Shown here piece by piece: positions 8,983 through 19,600 of a DNA stretch of 64,000 bases. The first letter of the stretch is position 1. Every line of letters starts with the position of its first letter. A program made the position numbers and the translations under genes. Source of the DNA: Marinobacter caseinilyticus (lineage in GTDB: Bacteria > Pseudomonadota > Gammaproteobacteria > Pseudomonadales > Oleiphilaceae); contig NZ_WUQJ01000023.1 in NCBI RefSeq assembly GCF_011074955.1, positions 216,953 to 280,952 on the forward strand, read 5' to 3'. Under the pieces are notes generated by a model that searched no databases, was not told the origin of the DNA, and saw only the letters and a list, made by a program, of their open reading frames with translations.

Positions 8983-10563
8983 CTAAACAGCACGTTCGGC
9001 TAAGGGCGGCGGCGTGTACTGGTAGACCCAGGTTTCCGTCAGAGGCTGTGAACCCAGCGCGAGGTAGACTCGCATGTCGATGGGCTCATCGCTGTCGTCG
9101 GGCACCAGGTCAAACATTGCCCGGCAACCCTGAATAGCCGACAACGGCCGCGCCGAGGTGATTTCGACCGTGCCCCGGCTCACGGTGATGACCGGCACCA
9201 CCTTGGCATCGGGGCCCAGCATCGCCAGCACGCCACCGGCAAAGTCGATCACAAACCGCCACGAGAAATACGTACGCTCTTTGCCCACGACCCCGCCAAG
9301 GCCGGTTCGCGTGGCTTGGGTGGTGGCCAGCTCATAGGGTGAGTCTGTCAACACTTCGCCCCAGGTCAGTCGATAGGACAGCAAGTGTTCCTGCCCAGGC
9401 ACCAGTGGCTGGTCGGGACGCCAGAACGCCACGATATTATCGAAGGTTTCGTCCCGGGTCGGAATTTCAACCAGCATGACCGCCCCCTTACCCCAATTCT
9501 CTCCCGGCTCGACCCAAACACTGGGACGACGATTGTAAAACACGCCATCGTCCTGATAATTGGCAAAGTTCCGGTCCCGCTGCACCAGACCAAAGCCTTT
9601 TGGATGGTTGTCGAGGAAAGTGTTAACGCGAACCGTCTGCGGGTTTTGCAACGGTCGCCAGATCCGCTCACCAGTGCCACTCCAGATCGCCAGCCCGTCG
9701 GAGTCGTGAATTTCCGGACGCCAGTCATGGTCCATCCGCCGATCGTTTTCGCCCACCTGGTACATACTGGTCAACGGGGCAATGCCCAGGCGTGCAATCG
9801 GTTTGCGGGGATACAGTGCGGCGCTCACCGCCATCACCATATTGCGGCCGGGGAAGAGGTCGAACACATAGGCGCCGGTGATGCTGGCGGAATCCAGCAG
9901 GGCGTATACGGTGAGATGCCCTGCATCCCGGCTCGGTTTCTCCAGCCAGAACCCCGTGAAATTGGGAAACTCCTCACCCTCGGCCATCGCAGTATCAATG
10001 GCCAGCCCCCGGGCCGACAGGCCGTACTGCATCGATTCACCCACAGCCCGAAAATAGCTGGCACCGAGAAACGCGGCCAGATCGCGCTTAAAGTCGGTGT
10101 GAAAGCTCAGCCGGAACCCTGCATAACCGAGATCATCCGGCAGCGTGCCGAGCGGCTCATCACCGTGATAGCGAAAATAGTCCGGGTCGTAAGCCAACTC
10201 CCGGGCCAGGCCATCCTCTACCTCATAAATCCGGACCGGGGTCTGGAAGTACAGCCCGAGATGAAACAGCTGCGCCTGAAACGCCCGGTCCTGCCCCCGC
10301 CAGAGCGACGCTTCCGGCCGAAACGTAATGGCCTGATATTCGTCCCAGGAAAGCGTCTTGAGCCGTGGAGGCAAATCACCCTGAAGGGACTGAAACGGCC
10401 GGGTCGCCAGGTCCCGGGCGACGCCCTTCAACCAGGCGTAATCAAAGGCCTGGGCATCACCCAGCAGGCGTCCCTGTGCCTCTCCAACACGCCATAGTGC
10501 GGGCGCAACCACCCCGTAAGCACCCATTAGGGCAGCCAATTTCAGTAACGATCGTCGATCCAT
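8983..10563 (-). CDS. opgD: Glucan biosynthesis protein D, Tat-exported
   Basis: A 526-residue periplasmic protein of the OpgG/OpgD (MdoG) family. It begins with a twin-arginine signal, MDRRSLLKLAALMGAYG, as known for OpgD and unlike the Sec signal of the OpgG encoded upstream. Shared family segments include ITFRPEASLWRG and HDSDGLAIW. OpgD shapes the backbone of osmoregulated periplasmic glucans. Here it is the last gene of an opgG-orf-opgH-opgD operon, whereas in Escherichia coli it lies apart from opgGH. Confidence 0.9.
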   Translation of the reverse strand: MDRRSLLKLAALMGAYGVVAPALWRVGEAQGRLLGDAQAFDYAWLKGVARDLATRPFQSLQGDLPPRLKTLSWDEYQAITFRPEASLWRGQDRAFQAQLFHLGLYFQTPVRIYEVEDGLARELAYDPDYFRYHGDEPLGTLPDDLGYAGFRLSFHTDFKRDLAAFLGASYFRAVGESMQYGLSARGLAIDTAMAEGEEFPNFTGFWLEKPSRDAGHLTVYALLDSASITGAYVFDLFPGRNMVMAVSAALYPRKPIARLGIAPLTSMYQVGENDRRMDHDWRPEIHDSDGLAIWSGTGERIWRPLQNPQTVRVNTFLDNHPKGFGLVQRDRNFANYQDDGVFYNRRPSVWVEPGENWGKGAVMLVEIPTRDETFDNIVAFWRPDQPLVPGQEHLLSYRLTWGEVLTDSPYELATTQATRTGLGGVVGKERTYFSWRFVIDFAGGVLAMLGPDAKVVPVITVSRGTVEITSARPLSAIQGCRAMFDLVPDDSDEPIDMRVYLALGSQPLTETWVYQYTPPPLAERAV

Positions 10564-10611
10564 GGTGGGTTCACCTATTCGTCTCCCGACTTGACGTGCC
10601 TCGGGGGGATA

Positions 10612-12738
10612 TTAGTTTTCTGCGGCGGCCAGAAACGCTAACCGCCGGCCCCAAAAACTGTCCGGTTCTGACCGCCAGGCTTCCTTATGAAGCCAGGCCA
10701 GCGACGCTTTGTCCTGACACAGATGGCTCAATTCATTGCGGGTCAAAGCTGCCGGCCCTTCGCGCAGACACAGATGGGTCAAGCGCTCCAGCGACTCGCG
10801 ACGGGCATTGCTGCTGTGCCATCGTGCCAGGCTCTGGTGCATTCGGTTCAGGCGCGGCAGCAGTATGGCCTCCTCGAACCGTGACAGGCCGTCCAGGTGG
10901 GGCAGCAACTGACTCTCATCGGCGACGTCCAGCAGCAGCGCGGGAGGCTGTATTTCTTCCGGAATCAACAGCAGGCGATGGGCTGCCAGCGCTTGACCAA
11001 CGCTGACACGGCTGAGCAACACCGAGGTGGGGGCCGCCAGAATCAGGGGTATGGCAACCGGTAGCGACCAAAAGAAAAACAGCGGGTCCAGCCACAAGGC
11101 AAAACCGGACCAGGCCAGACCGACCAAAGTGCCGGGTAACTGGTTCAGAATTGCCTGCTTCCAGGTGGTCTCTTCGGTCCGGTTCTGCCCACCCCAATGC
11201 AGGGACACATTGAATATGGCGCCCAACACATAGCGGCTGTGCGCCAGCATCCGTACCGGCGCCAGCAAAACCGAAATCACGATTTCCACCAACACGCTCA
11301 GCAACAGCCGTATAAAACCGCCGAACGGTCTGGTCTGACGCGTCAGAAGCAGGCTTAAAATCGCCAGGAACTTGGGCACGAACAGCAGCGCCAGTGTGCT
11401 CAGTGCCAGACCAATCGCCCATTCGGGCCGCCACTCCGGCCACAGCGGGAACAGCGCCTGATGCCCCTCGGGAAAGTAATCGATGGGCGCCAGCACCATT
11501 TGCGCAGCGGCCACCGTGGTGAGGGCCAAAAACGCCAGCCATAGCGGAGACGCCAGATAAGCCATAATCCCATTGAGGAAGGCCATTCGGTGGGCCAGCC
11601 GGAGCTTGCGGCCAAACAGCATGATCCAGAGATGCTGCAGATTGCCTTTGGACCAGCGTTCATCCCGCGTCAGCTCATCGGCCAGCGTTGGCGGCGACTC
11701 TTCATAGCTCTCTCCCAGACCAGGCTCCAGCCACACTTCATACCCGGCACGGCCCATGTACGCCGCCTCGACAAAGTCATGGCTCATGATCGGCCCCCGG
11801 AATAAACCGATGCCCGGTAGTTTGCGAAGACCACAGTGGCGCATAAAGGCATCCACCCGAATGATCGCGTTGTGGCCCCAGAATGCGGCATCGCCCATCT
11901 GCACCGCTGCCAGCCCGGTCGCAAACAAAGGGGAATAGACCCGATTGGCAAATTGTTGCAACCGGGCAAACAGGGACTGGCCGTTGATCACATTGGGGCA
12001 GGTTTGCAGAATGCCGGTGCGGGGTTCCAGCTCCATCAACTGCACCATCCTGACCAGTGTGCGCCCGCTGAGCAGACTGTCGGCGTCCAACACAATCATA
12101 TAATCACTGCGACGGCCCCAACGCCGCAGGAAGTCGGCGACATTGCCGCTCTTGTAATTCAGGTTGACGGTACGCCGGCGGTAAAACAGCCGGCCGTCGG
12201 CGCCCAACTCGTCACACAACCGCTGCCAGGCCGCCTGTTCCTCCAGCCAGACATTCGGGTCGCGGCTGTCGGACAGAATGTAGAACTCAAAATGGTGGAG
12301 TTGCCCAGTGCGCTCGATGTCCCGATACACCGCCCGGAGTCCACGCAAAGTGCGCTGAACCGGTTCGTGGTAGATCGGCATCACCACCGCTGTTTTGGCC
12401 AGTGGTGTGGCGGCAATCTCTCTGGCGCTATGACGTTTGAGCAGCGAGTGCCGGTCGCCCCCGAACAGTTGCAGCACAAAGCCCAGCATCGCGGTCCAGA
12501 AGCCCACGGCAATCCAGGCGTACAACAACGCGAATAACACCACCAACCCGATTTCAACCCAGGTGCCACCGTGGTAAGGCAACACCCACATCAGGTAATT
12601 GCTCGCAACGGTGGTTTGGCCAAACACGCACAGCGCGAGCAAGCTACGACGAATAAACGCCAACCCGCGCCACCGTATTGGCGCAGGCGAGGCCTTCTCC
12701 GTGGGCTGCTTGGCCAACTCCTGCATCAGCTCAGACAT
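10612..12738 (-). CDS. opgH: Glucan glucosyltransferase OpgH (MdoH), short form
   Basis: A 708-residue polytopic membrane glucosyltransferase that makes beta-1,2-linked glucan from UDP-glucose. The GT2 catalytic core is clear: VLDADSLLSG (DxD), the GHNAIIRVDAF segment, and the ERW-like DERWSKGNLQH motif. Several membrane helices flank it. E. coli OpgH is about 847 residues; the missing part is mainly the cytoplasmic N-terminal region, which in E. coli also binds FtsZ. The gene overlaps the upstream small ORF by 8 bases. Confidence 0.92.
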   Translation of the reverse strand: MSELMQELAKQPTEKASPAPIRWRGLAFIRRSLLALCVFGQTTVASNYLMWVLPYHGGTWVEIGLVVLFALLYAWIAVGFWTAMLGFVLQLFGGDRHSLLKRHSAREIAATPLAKTAVVMPIYHEPVQRTLRGLRAVYRDIERTGQLHHFEFYILSDSRDPNVWLEEQAAWQRLCDELGADGRLFYRRRTVNLNYKSGNVADFLRRWGRRSDYMIVLDADSLLSGRTLVRMVQLMELEPRTGILQTCPNVINGQSLFARLQQFANRVYSPLFATGLAAVQMGDAAFWGHNAIIRVDAFMRHCGLRKLPGIGLFRGPIMSHDFVEAAYMGRAGYEVWLEPGLGESYEESPPTLADELTRDERWSKGNLQHLWIMLFGRKLRLAHRMAFLNGIMAYLASPLWLAFLALTTVAAAQMVLAPIDYFPEGHQALFPLWPEWRPEWAIGLALSTLALLFVPKFLAILSLLLTRQTRPFGGFIRLLLSVLVEIVISVLLAPVRMLAHSRYVLGAIFNVSLHWGGQNRTEETTWKQAILNQLPGTLVGLAWSGFALWLDPLFFFWSLPVAIPLILAAPTSVLLSRVSVGQALAAHRLLLIPEEIQPPALLLDVADESQLLPHLDGLSRFEEAILLPRLNRMHQSLARWHSSNARRESLERLTHLCLREGPAALTRNELSHLCQDKASLAWLHKEAWRSEPDSFWGRRLAFLAAAEN

Positions 12739-12985
12739 AACGTCGATACCCGATGCTGCCGCGTTTCAGTTCCGGTCGCTGGCGCGGTACGTGGGGTTCC
12801 GGCAGTTCAAAAAATTCAGGCACCCGGTCAATCACCCGCGCCATCGCGCCTTCACTGCCGTCGGCCAGCGCGGCATCAACCACTTTCAGCGCTCGGCGGC
12901 AGGCATAATTGCTGGGCTCGATGCCATAACCACGCAGGTAAGCAATCACTCGGTCGAGGGTTTGCTGACACATTGATCTGGCCAT
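12731..12985 (-). CDS. Small protein between opgG and opgH
   Basis: An 84-residue protein of unrecognised family, basic toward its C-terminus, with no signal peptide or membrane segment. The ATG at 12985 follows an AAGGAGCGG ribosome site. It overlaps the opgH start by 8 bases and lies between opgG and opgH on the same strand, so it should be co-translated with opgH. Because this OpgH lacks the long cytoplasmic N-terminus of E. coli OpgH, the small protein could stand in for part of it. That is a guess; I see no clear similarity. Confidence 0.65.
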   Translation of the reverse strand: MARSMCQQTLDRVIAYLRGYGIEPSNYACRRALKVVDAALADGSEGAMARVIDRVPEFFELPEPHVPRQRPELKRGSIGYRRYV

Positions 12986-13048
12986 TGTGCCGCTCCTTGC
13001 TTGGCCGTTCAGCCTGTCGTCTGGTGACTTCGGTAACCAGACGACAGG

Positions 13049-14593
13049 CTAGTTCATCGCCCCCCGGACGCCCGCTTGCGGGGGTAATTCGTACGTCCAG
13101 GTTTCCGTCAGAGGCTGCCCGTCGAGACTGAGAAAAGCACGCAGCGACAGGATGGCATCCGCGGCGGGGCGCACCAGCATGGACAGTCGCCAGTATTTCT
13201 CAGGCGCGATGTATTCGACAAAATGCTCCAGCACCTCGACCCGTTCGCCACCGGTCACCGAACTGACCACCGAGGCCCCGGGTCCCAGGCCCGCCAGTTT
13301 GCCGCCGGCAAAATCAACGATCACCCGGTATGCGCCCTCTACGGCACCGCCCCCAACCCGGTTGCCGTCGCCCACAAAGGTTTGCTGGGCGGCCGCCGAC
13401 GGCTGTCCCGGCAGGGTGGCGCTGCCAAAGCGCAGGGTATACTCCCGGCTGAGTTGCTGGCCCGCCAGGGTCGGCTCGGCCGGATGCCAGAAGGCGACGA
13501 TGTTGTCATGGGTTTCGGACCGGGTCGGAATTTCAACCAGCACAATCTGGCCCTTACCCCAGACGCCTTTGGGCTCTACCCAGGCGCTGGGTCTTGCATC
13601 ATAGCGCGCCTCAGCGTCTTCAAACTGGGAAAACTCCGAGTTCCGCTGAAGCAGACCGAACCCGCGCAGATTTTCAACTTCGAGGAAGCTCATGCGCAAT
13701 TTACGAGGGTTAATCAGTGGCCGCCATAACCACTCGCCAGAACGACCGTCGTGAATTAGCAAACCGTCTGAATCGTGCACCTGGGGTCGCCACTCACCGA
13801 CGGGCCGGGGGGTGTTCTCACCGTAGTAAAACATACTGGTCAGTGGCGCAAAGCCCAGCAACTGAATGTCCTCACGTAAAAACACCTGTGCAGTGACTTC
13901 GACCCGCGTTGACTCGCCGGGGTGAATCTGGAAGCGATAGGCACCTGTCACGCTGGGCCCGTCCAGCAAGCCATAGACGGTCATGACATCCGCCCCGGCA
14001 GCGGGCCGCTCTATCCAATACTCGACAAACATCGGGTACTCTTCGCCCGAGGGCAGGCCCGTATCAACCGCAATGCCCCGGGCCGACAGGCCAAAGTGAT
14101 TGTCACGGCCAACGCCGCGAAAGTAACTGGCTCCGGCAAACACCAAAAACTGATTTTGGGTAGTGTCGTCGTGCATGGGGTAGGTCAGTTTGAAGCCCGC
14201 GTAACCGGTGTCGGCAGGAATGCGTTTGGCCAGCGACTCGTTGGGGTAGTCGAAGTTACTTTTATCGAACGCAATGGTGTGCACACCGTCCGAATCGACC
14301 TCGTGCAGTGTCACGGGCTGGCTGTAATAGGTGCCGGGGGACATCATCATGACCTGGAATTTCGATTTCGAGCCACGCCACAGACTCGCCTCAGGCTTAA
14401 ATCGAATTTCCTGATACTGACGGTACTCAAGATCACGCAGAAACTGCGGCACTTGCGCCAATGCCTGGTAAGGCTGCTTCGCCAAAGCCCGGGCCTGGTC
14501 GATTACGACGTCAAATGTAAATGTCGCTGCATCAACACACGGAATAGCGAAAACCAGCCACACCGCCGCCAACAGACCACGCACAAAAACCAT
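13049..14593 (-). CDS. opgG: Glucan biosynthesis protein G
   Basis: A 514-residue periplasmic protein of the OpgG family with a Sec signal peptide ending near CVDA. Family segments are plain: EIRFKPEASLWRG, GASYFRGVG, the LSARGIAVDTGLPSGEEYP stretch and HDSDGLLIH. It acts on the nascent osmoregulated periplasmic glucan, probably adding or shaping branches. The ATG at 14593 is preferred to the GTG two codons before because GGAG lies at good distance. It is first in the opg operon, preceded by a 257-base gap that must hold the promoter. Confidence 0.92.
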   Translation of the reverse strand: MVFVRGLLAAVWLVFAIPCVDAATFTFDVVIDQARALAKQPYQALAQVPQFLRDLEYRQYQEIRFKPEASLWRGSKSKFQVMMMSPGTYYSQPVTLHEVDSDGVHTIAFDKSNFDYPNESLAKRIPADTGYAGFKLTYPMHDDTTQNQFLVFAGASYFRGVGRDNHFGLSARGIAVDTGLPSGEEYPMFVEYWIERPAAGADVMTVYGLLDGPSVTGAYRFQIHPGESTRVEVTAQVFLREDIQLLGFAPLTSMFYYGENTPRPVGEWRPQVHDSDGLLIHDGRSGEWLWRPLINPRKLRMSFLEVENLRGFGLLQRNSEFSQFEDAEARYDARPSAWVEPKGVWGKGQIVLVEIPTRSETHDNIVAFWHPAEPTLAGQQLSREYTLRFGSATLPGQPSAAAQQTFVGDGNRVGGGAVEGAYRVIVDFAGGKLAGLGPGASVVSSVTGGERVEVLEHFVEYIAPEKYWRLSMLVRPAADAILSLRAFLSLDGQPLTETWTYELPPQAGVRGAMN

Positions 14594-14850
14594 GGACACT
14601 CCATCTCCATCGTCTCAGAATCTGAACGCACAACTGCTGGCCATTCGATTGGACACGCGACAGATTCCATCAAATTCCATGTAACACCGCTGGTTAGCGT
14701 GACATCAAGTGACAACTTGGTAAGCTGTCCGTCCACACTGCGCAAACCCTTAATACAGCTTAGCTCATTCCGCTCAACACGGGATTAATTCTTGTGCGGG
14801 GTTACAGCCGGTTCCATGGCGAGGAGGCTCACACGGGGTCGTGTTAACGG

Positions 14851-15177
14851 TTACAGGTGATCGGCGCGTTCAACCTGACACTCATAGGACCCCATCTCAA
14901 ACTCCCGGCATACCCAGGGCCGAACTTCGTAAATGCGGCACATCATTGTGGATCGATCCAGTGCGGCACACCAGCCATCGTTCAGCCGGGCCATCGTCTG
15001 CCCCCCCCATTCATCCGTCTCAATGAACTTCTCCGGCACACCCGTATCGGTGATTAACAGGACCTCGAGACGACAACAGCACGCCTCGCAACTGGAACAG
15101 GTAATCTCCGGGTCTGGCACGTTTGTAGCGGGAATAATCACGGTGGGGTCAGGGGATCCTTGTGGCCGGCTCGACAC
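14851..15177 (-). CDS. YkgJ-family cysteine cluster protein
   Basis: A 108-residue protein with the YkgJ (zinc/iron-chelating) pattern: CSSCEACCC, a WCAALD segment with CRIYEVRPWVCREFE, and a further Cys near the C-terminus. Metal binding through these cysteines is known or inferred for the family; the role is unknown. The GTG at 15177 opens the frame. A second GTG at 15141, after an AAGGA-type site, would give 96 residues and may be the true start. Confidence 0.8.
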   Translation of the reverse strand: MSSRPQGSPDPTVIIPATNVPDPEITCSSCEACCCRLEVLLITDTGVPEKFIETDEWGGQTMARLNDGWCAALDRSTMMCRIYEVRPWVCREFEMGSYECQVERADHL

Positions 15178-15235
15178 GAGTCATCGACTCGCCAGCATAC
15201 TCTGGTATCGCGGCCAATGGGAGTAATGGGGCGGG

Positions 15236-16462
15236 TTATTCGAGGCTGAGGGACAAGGTCAGAGAGACATCAGGCACGTCCGGCTTGGACATGACCCGCA
15301 GTGATTCACCCAGCATTTTGCCCACTCGCAGACCTGCGGTCATGCCCGCCGATTTGACCTGCAGAGCCACTTCGGCGGCACTGGCACTGCCGTGATGGTC
15401 GACCTGATGGGTCGTATGTGCAATCCAGCCTTTGAGCACAGACAGCCTGAGGCTGGAATGCATATTCGACAGCATCATCAGTGGCAGCCACGGACTGCTG
15501 GCATCCAGACGCAGCCAGCCCCCGCGACTGCTGGAGGCACCCTGACCGGCAAAGCCGCTGATCAGGGAGGAGCCGGCCACCAATAATTTTTCGGAGCCAG
15601 GCAGTGCATCCGGGCTGTATTGATATTGGCCGTTCAGATCCCATGTCCAGCGCCACAGGGGTTTGCTAAGCGACCCCAGCACTGTGTATTTCCGGTATTC
15701 AGCCGTATCATTAGCGGCCGACGCCGTTTCCCGATAGTGCTCAAAGCCGTTTTCCACCGACACGCTGGTAAAAGCAGCGGTATTCAATAGCCCCAGGTCG
15801 TAGTTCATCCGGCCTTCAATCCATACGGCGGAAAACTGTCGGCTGGAATCGCGCTGCTCCGCGCCCTCTTCAAACCGGCTGCTTTCTTCGGTGGCCGCGC
15901 CCAGCAGGGCATCAAGGTTCATCATCCGGTTACCGAACAGGTTGCGTCGGGCACTCATATCAATGGCGTGGCGCTCACCACTGACCTGAAATTTATAACC
16001 ACTGCCAATGACGGAGTCTTCATACTCGGACAGGTCGCCGTTAATCGCAATGACACCAAAGCGCGAGGGAAACGAGTAGTCAAAATTAAAGCCCCGGGCA
16101 TGGGCATCGGCGCGTCCGGCCAACGAGCGATTGTAGTTGAGCTGCAGCGCATCGTTGAGGCCGGTCAGATCGTTGGCGGCCAGGTCAAGCCGGCCGCGAT
16201 AATCGCCATTGGCCTGTTGGCTGTCACCGCGAAAGGACAGCCGTTCGCCCAACCAGCTTGGGTTCGGCGCATGAATATGGAGTGACGGATCAGGTGGTGA
16301 GGCTTCGGCGTCTTTGTCAGGCGCCGGGGCATTGGTGCCGGGGTCAGGCGCCAGGTTGTGGATGGACAGGTCGAGTTCGCCCGTGGCATTCGCCCGAGCC
16401 AGCACCTGCACGCTCATGCCAAGTAGACACCCCAGTAAGACTAATTCCGGCAATCGCTTCAC
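15236..16462 (-). CDS. FhaC/TpsB-like outer-membrane barrel protein without POTRA domains
   Basis: A 408-residue protein with a signal peptide and a proline/aspartate-rich linker (about residues 35-65), followed by alternating beta strands. The stretch around GERLSFRGDSQQANGDYRGR to TGLNDALQLNYNRSL, then FDYSFPSRFGVIAINGDLS and EYEDS, follows the barrel half of two-partner secretion transporters (FhaC/ShlB type). The usual POTRA repeats are absent, and no large exoprotein gene lies nearby. The GTG start precedes a good signal sequence. The call is by fold-level resemblance only. Confidence 0.6.
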   Translation of the reverse strand: MKRLPELVLLGCLLGMSVQVLARANATGELDLSIHNLAPDPGTNAPAPDKDAEASPPDPSLHIHAPNPSWLGERLSFRGDSQQANGDYRGRLDLAANDLTGLNDALQLNYNRSLAGRADAHARGFNFDYSFPSRFGVIAINGDLSEYEDSVIGSGYKFQVSGERHAIDMSARRNLFGNRMMNLDALLGAATEESSRFEEGAEQRDSSRQFSAVWIEGRMNYDLGLLNTAAFTSVSVENGFEHYRETASAANDTAEYRKYTVLGSLSKPLWRWTWDLNGQYQYSPDALPGSEKLLVAGSSLISGFAGQGASSSRGGWLRLDASSPWLPLMMLSNMHSSLRLSVLKGWIAHTTHQVDHHGSASAAEVALQVKSAGMTAGLRVGKMLGESLRVMSKPDVPDVSLTLSLSLE

Positions 16463-16676
16463 TACGCCGCACCCTTTACACTAACTTGACGTTTACACGT
16501 TTTGCAATGTATCGGATGGCAGTGGCCAATAGCCAGTACTATCGGTTCAAATTTTCAAACGCTTACAATTTTAATTTTCCCGATAAAACAGTGAGCTCCA
16601 AATGATACTGAATGTAAATTCATGATTTTAAAAGGGTGGTTTTCTGTGAACATTTGCGCACGACACGGCCCTAGGG

Positions 16677-19600
16677 TCACACCGGTCCGGGTGCCTGGTC
16701 AGGCGTCAATACCGGGGCCGCATCGGCCGGCTGTGCGGGTGTATGGCGTCGGGCAATGAGCATGTACAGCGATGGCACCACAAACAAGGTGAATAAAGTG
16801 CCCACCGTCATCCCTCCGACCAACACCAAACCGATAGAGTTTCGCGCCGCCGCCCCGGGGCCGTCGACCAGCGTCAACGGGAAATGGCCGGCGATCGTGG
16901 CAACGGAGGTCATCAGCACTGGTCGCAGGCGCGTCATGGCAGCCTCCCTGATCGCCTCCAGTTTGTCCTTACCGTGCTCCTGAAGCTTATTGGCAAACTC
17001 GACGATCAGAATTCCGTTCTTGGCAATCAGGCCCACCAGCGTCACCAGCCCAACCTGGGCATAAATGTTCATGGTGGTGGTCCAGCCATCGGTCCAGTAA
17101 GCCATATCGGCGTTTGGCATTTTCAAACCCGTGAAGATCAACGCTCCGAACATGGCTAACGGCACAGACCCCAACAATATCACCAGCGGGTCCCTGAAAG
17201 AGTTGAACTGCACGGCCAACACCAGAAATATCATCAACACGGCCAGCCCCAGAGCCGGTAGAAACTTTCCGCCTTCGGTACGCAATTGCCGGGACTCACC
17301 GGTGTAGTTGATGGTATAGCCTGCGGGCAGGATCGACTCGGCGGCGCTCTCCATAGCCCTCAGGCCGGCATCGATTTGCGCGCTCATGCCGGATAGTTTG
17401 ATGGCGTTCAGCTGCTGAAAACGGTTCAGCGAGCGAGGCACGGTACTGTCCTGCAGGGTCGCAATCGCACTGAGCGGAATCAGCTGGTTGTCAGGCCCGC
17501 TGATATAGATGTCCTTAAGCTGATCCGGATTCAGGCGTTCGACACGGGCCACCTGGGGAATGACCTTGTACGCCCGGCCATTAATGTTGAAACGGTTGAC
17601 GTAGTTGCCACCCAACGCGGCGCCGAGATCGGCGCCAACCTGGGCGTTGCTGAGACCGAGCGCGGCCAGTTTCTGATGATCGATCACGATCTGCGATTGC
17701 GGCTGGTCATACTTCAGGTCAATTTCCGGCGGGAAGTAAAAAAGACCGCTCTCCATGACGCGGGCCTGAAGCTGCCGGGCATACTCCAGCATCACCTCCG
17801 GCTCGGCCGTTGAGGCGATCACAAACTCAATGGGAAAGTTGCTACCGCCAGGCAGCGCTGGCGGCTGCGCGACGAAGATCTGCAAACCCGGGATGGCCGC
17901 CAGTTGGGCCTGCATGTCCGGCACGATTTCGCGGATGGTGCGACTGCGCTGGTTCCAGGGTTTGACCACCATGCCACTGAAGCCACCCACCCCCAGGGCG
18001 GCCGCGAAGGGATCCGAAGGCGACAGCAGAATCTGGAAAGTCAGCGCCCGCTCAGGGGCATTGAGAAAGACCTCCTCCGCGGCACGGCCGAAGTGAATCT
18101 TCTGATCCGCCGAGGCATTGGCGGCGTTGTTGATGATGCCAAACATGAAACCCTGGTCTTCCAGCGGGGCCAGTTCCTTGGGCGAAAACAGGTACATGGG
18201 CACCACCATTACGGTTAACACCGCCCACACCATGTAGACCGCGGGGCGAGCCTTGAGCGTACCCGCCAGCAGTCGGCCATAGGTATTCCGCAGGCGATCA
18301 AACCGATGATTGATCCAGCCGGTCAGGCCATGCTCTTCCTGATCGGCGCTGCGCAGCAGGGTGGCACTCATCATCGGCGACAAGGTCAGCGCCACAATTC
18401 CGGAGATGGTCACCGCCCCTGCCAGGGTCAGTGCAAACTCCCGGAACAAGGCCCCGGTTAGCCCGCCCTGCAAACCAATCGGCGTGTAGACGGCCGCCAG
18501 TGTCAGGGTCATGGCAATGACCGGACCCACCAACTCCCGCGCGCCAATACGAGCGGCTTCGAACGGCGTCCGGCCTTCCCGCAGGTGGCGTTCGACGTTT
18601 TCCACCACCACAATGGCATCGTCCACCACCAACCCGACCGAAAGCACGATAGCCAGCAATGTCAGCAGGTTCAGAGTGAAACCGAACGCCTGCATCAGAA
18701 AAATGGCGCCAATCAGTGACACCGGAATCGCCACCACCGGCACCAGGACCGACCGCACGGACCCCAGAAACAGGAAAATCACCACCACGACAATGAGCAA
18801 GGTGTCGATCAGCGTCCCGACCACTTCCTCGATGGCATTGCTGATGTATTCCGATGCGTCGTAGCCGATACTGGCGTCGAGCCCGTAGGGTAGGTCTTTC
18901 CTGATGCCTTCCAGGTCCTTACGCACCCGCTCGACGACCTCGATGGTATTGGCGCTGGGCAGCGGGAAAATGCCCATGAAAACCGCCGTCTGTCCGTTGA
19001 AACTGACCTCGGTGTCATAGTCTTCTGCGCCCAGCTCCACCTCCGCGACATCCTGCAGGTGCACGATGGTATCGTTCTGATGGCGAATCACCAGCTGCTT
19101 GAACTCGTCCACAGTGTGCAGATCGGTATTGGCGGTCAGATAAACCTGCTCGTAGGAACCCTTGGTCGTGCCAACCGCAGTGAGAAAATTATTGGCCGCC
19201 AGCGCCTCCCGAACCTCGGCGGGGCTAATGTGCAACGCGGCCATTTTATTGGGATCGAGCCAGATTCGCATCGCAAAAGTTCGGGCCCCGAATATGTCTG
19301 CCCGCTGCACGCCCTCCAACGCGGACAACCGGGGCTGAACCATGCGCACCAGGTAGTCGGTAATGTCACTCTGGGACAATTGATCGGAAGAAAAACTCAG
19401 GTAGGCGGCTGCGAATTCGGAATCCGCCGACTGCACCGTGATCGACGGCACTTCAGCTTCCGCCGGCAGCTCATTGCGCACCTCGTTGACCTTGGCGGTG
19501 ATGTCCGCCAGGGCGGTGGTCGGATCGTAATTGAGTTCAAGCCGCGCGGTCACCAGTGAGAGCCCCAGCAGGCTCTTGGATTCGATGTAATCGACCCCGT

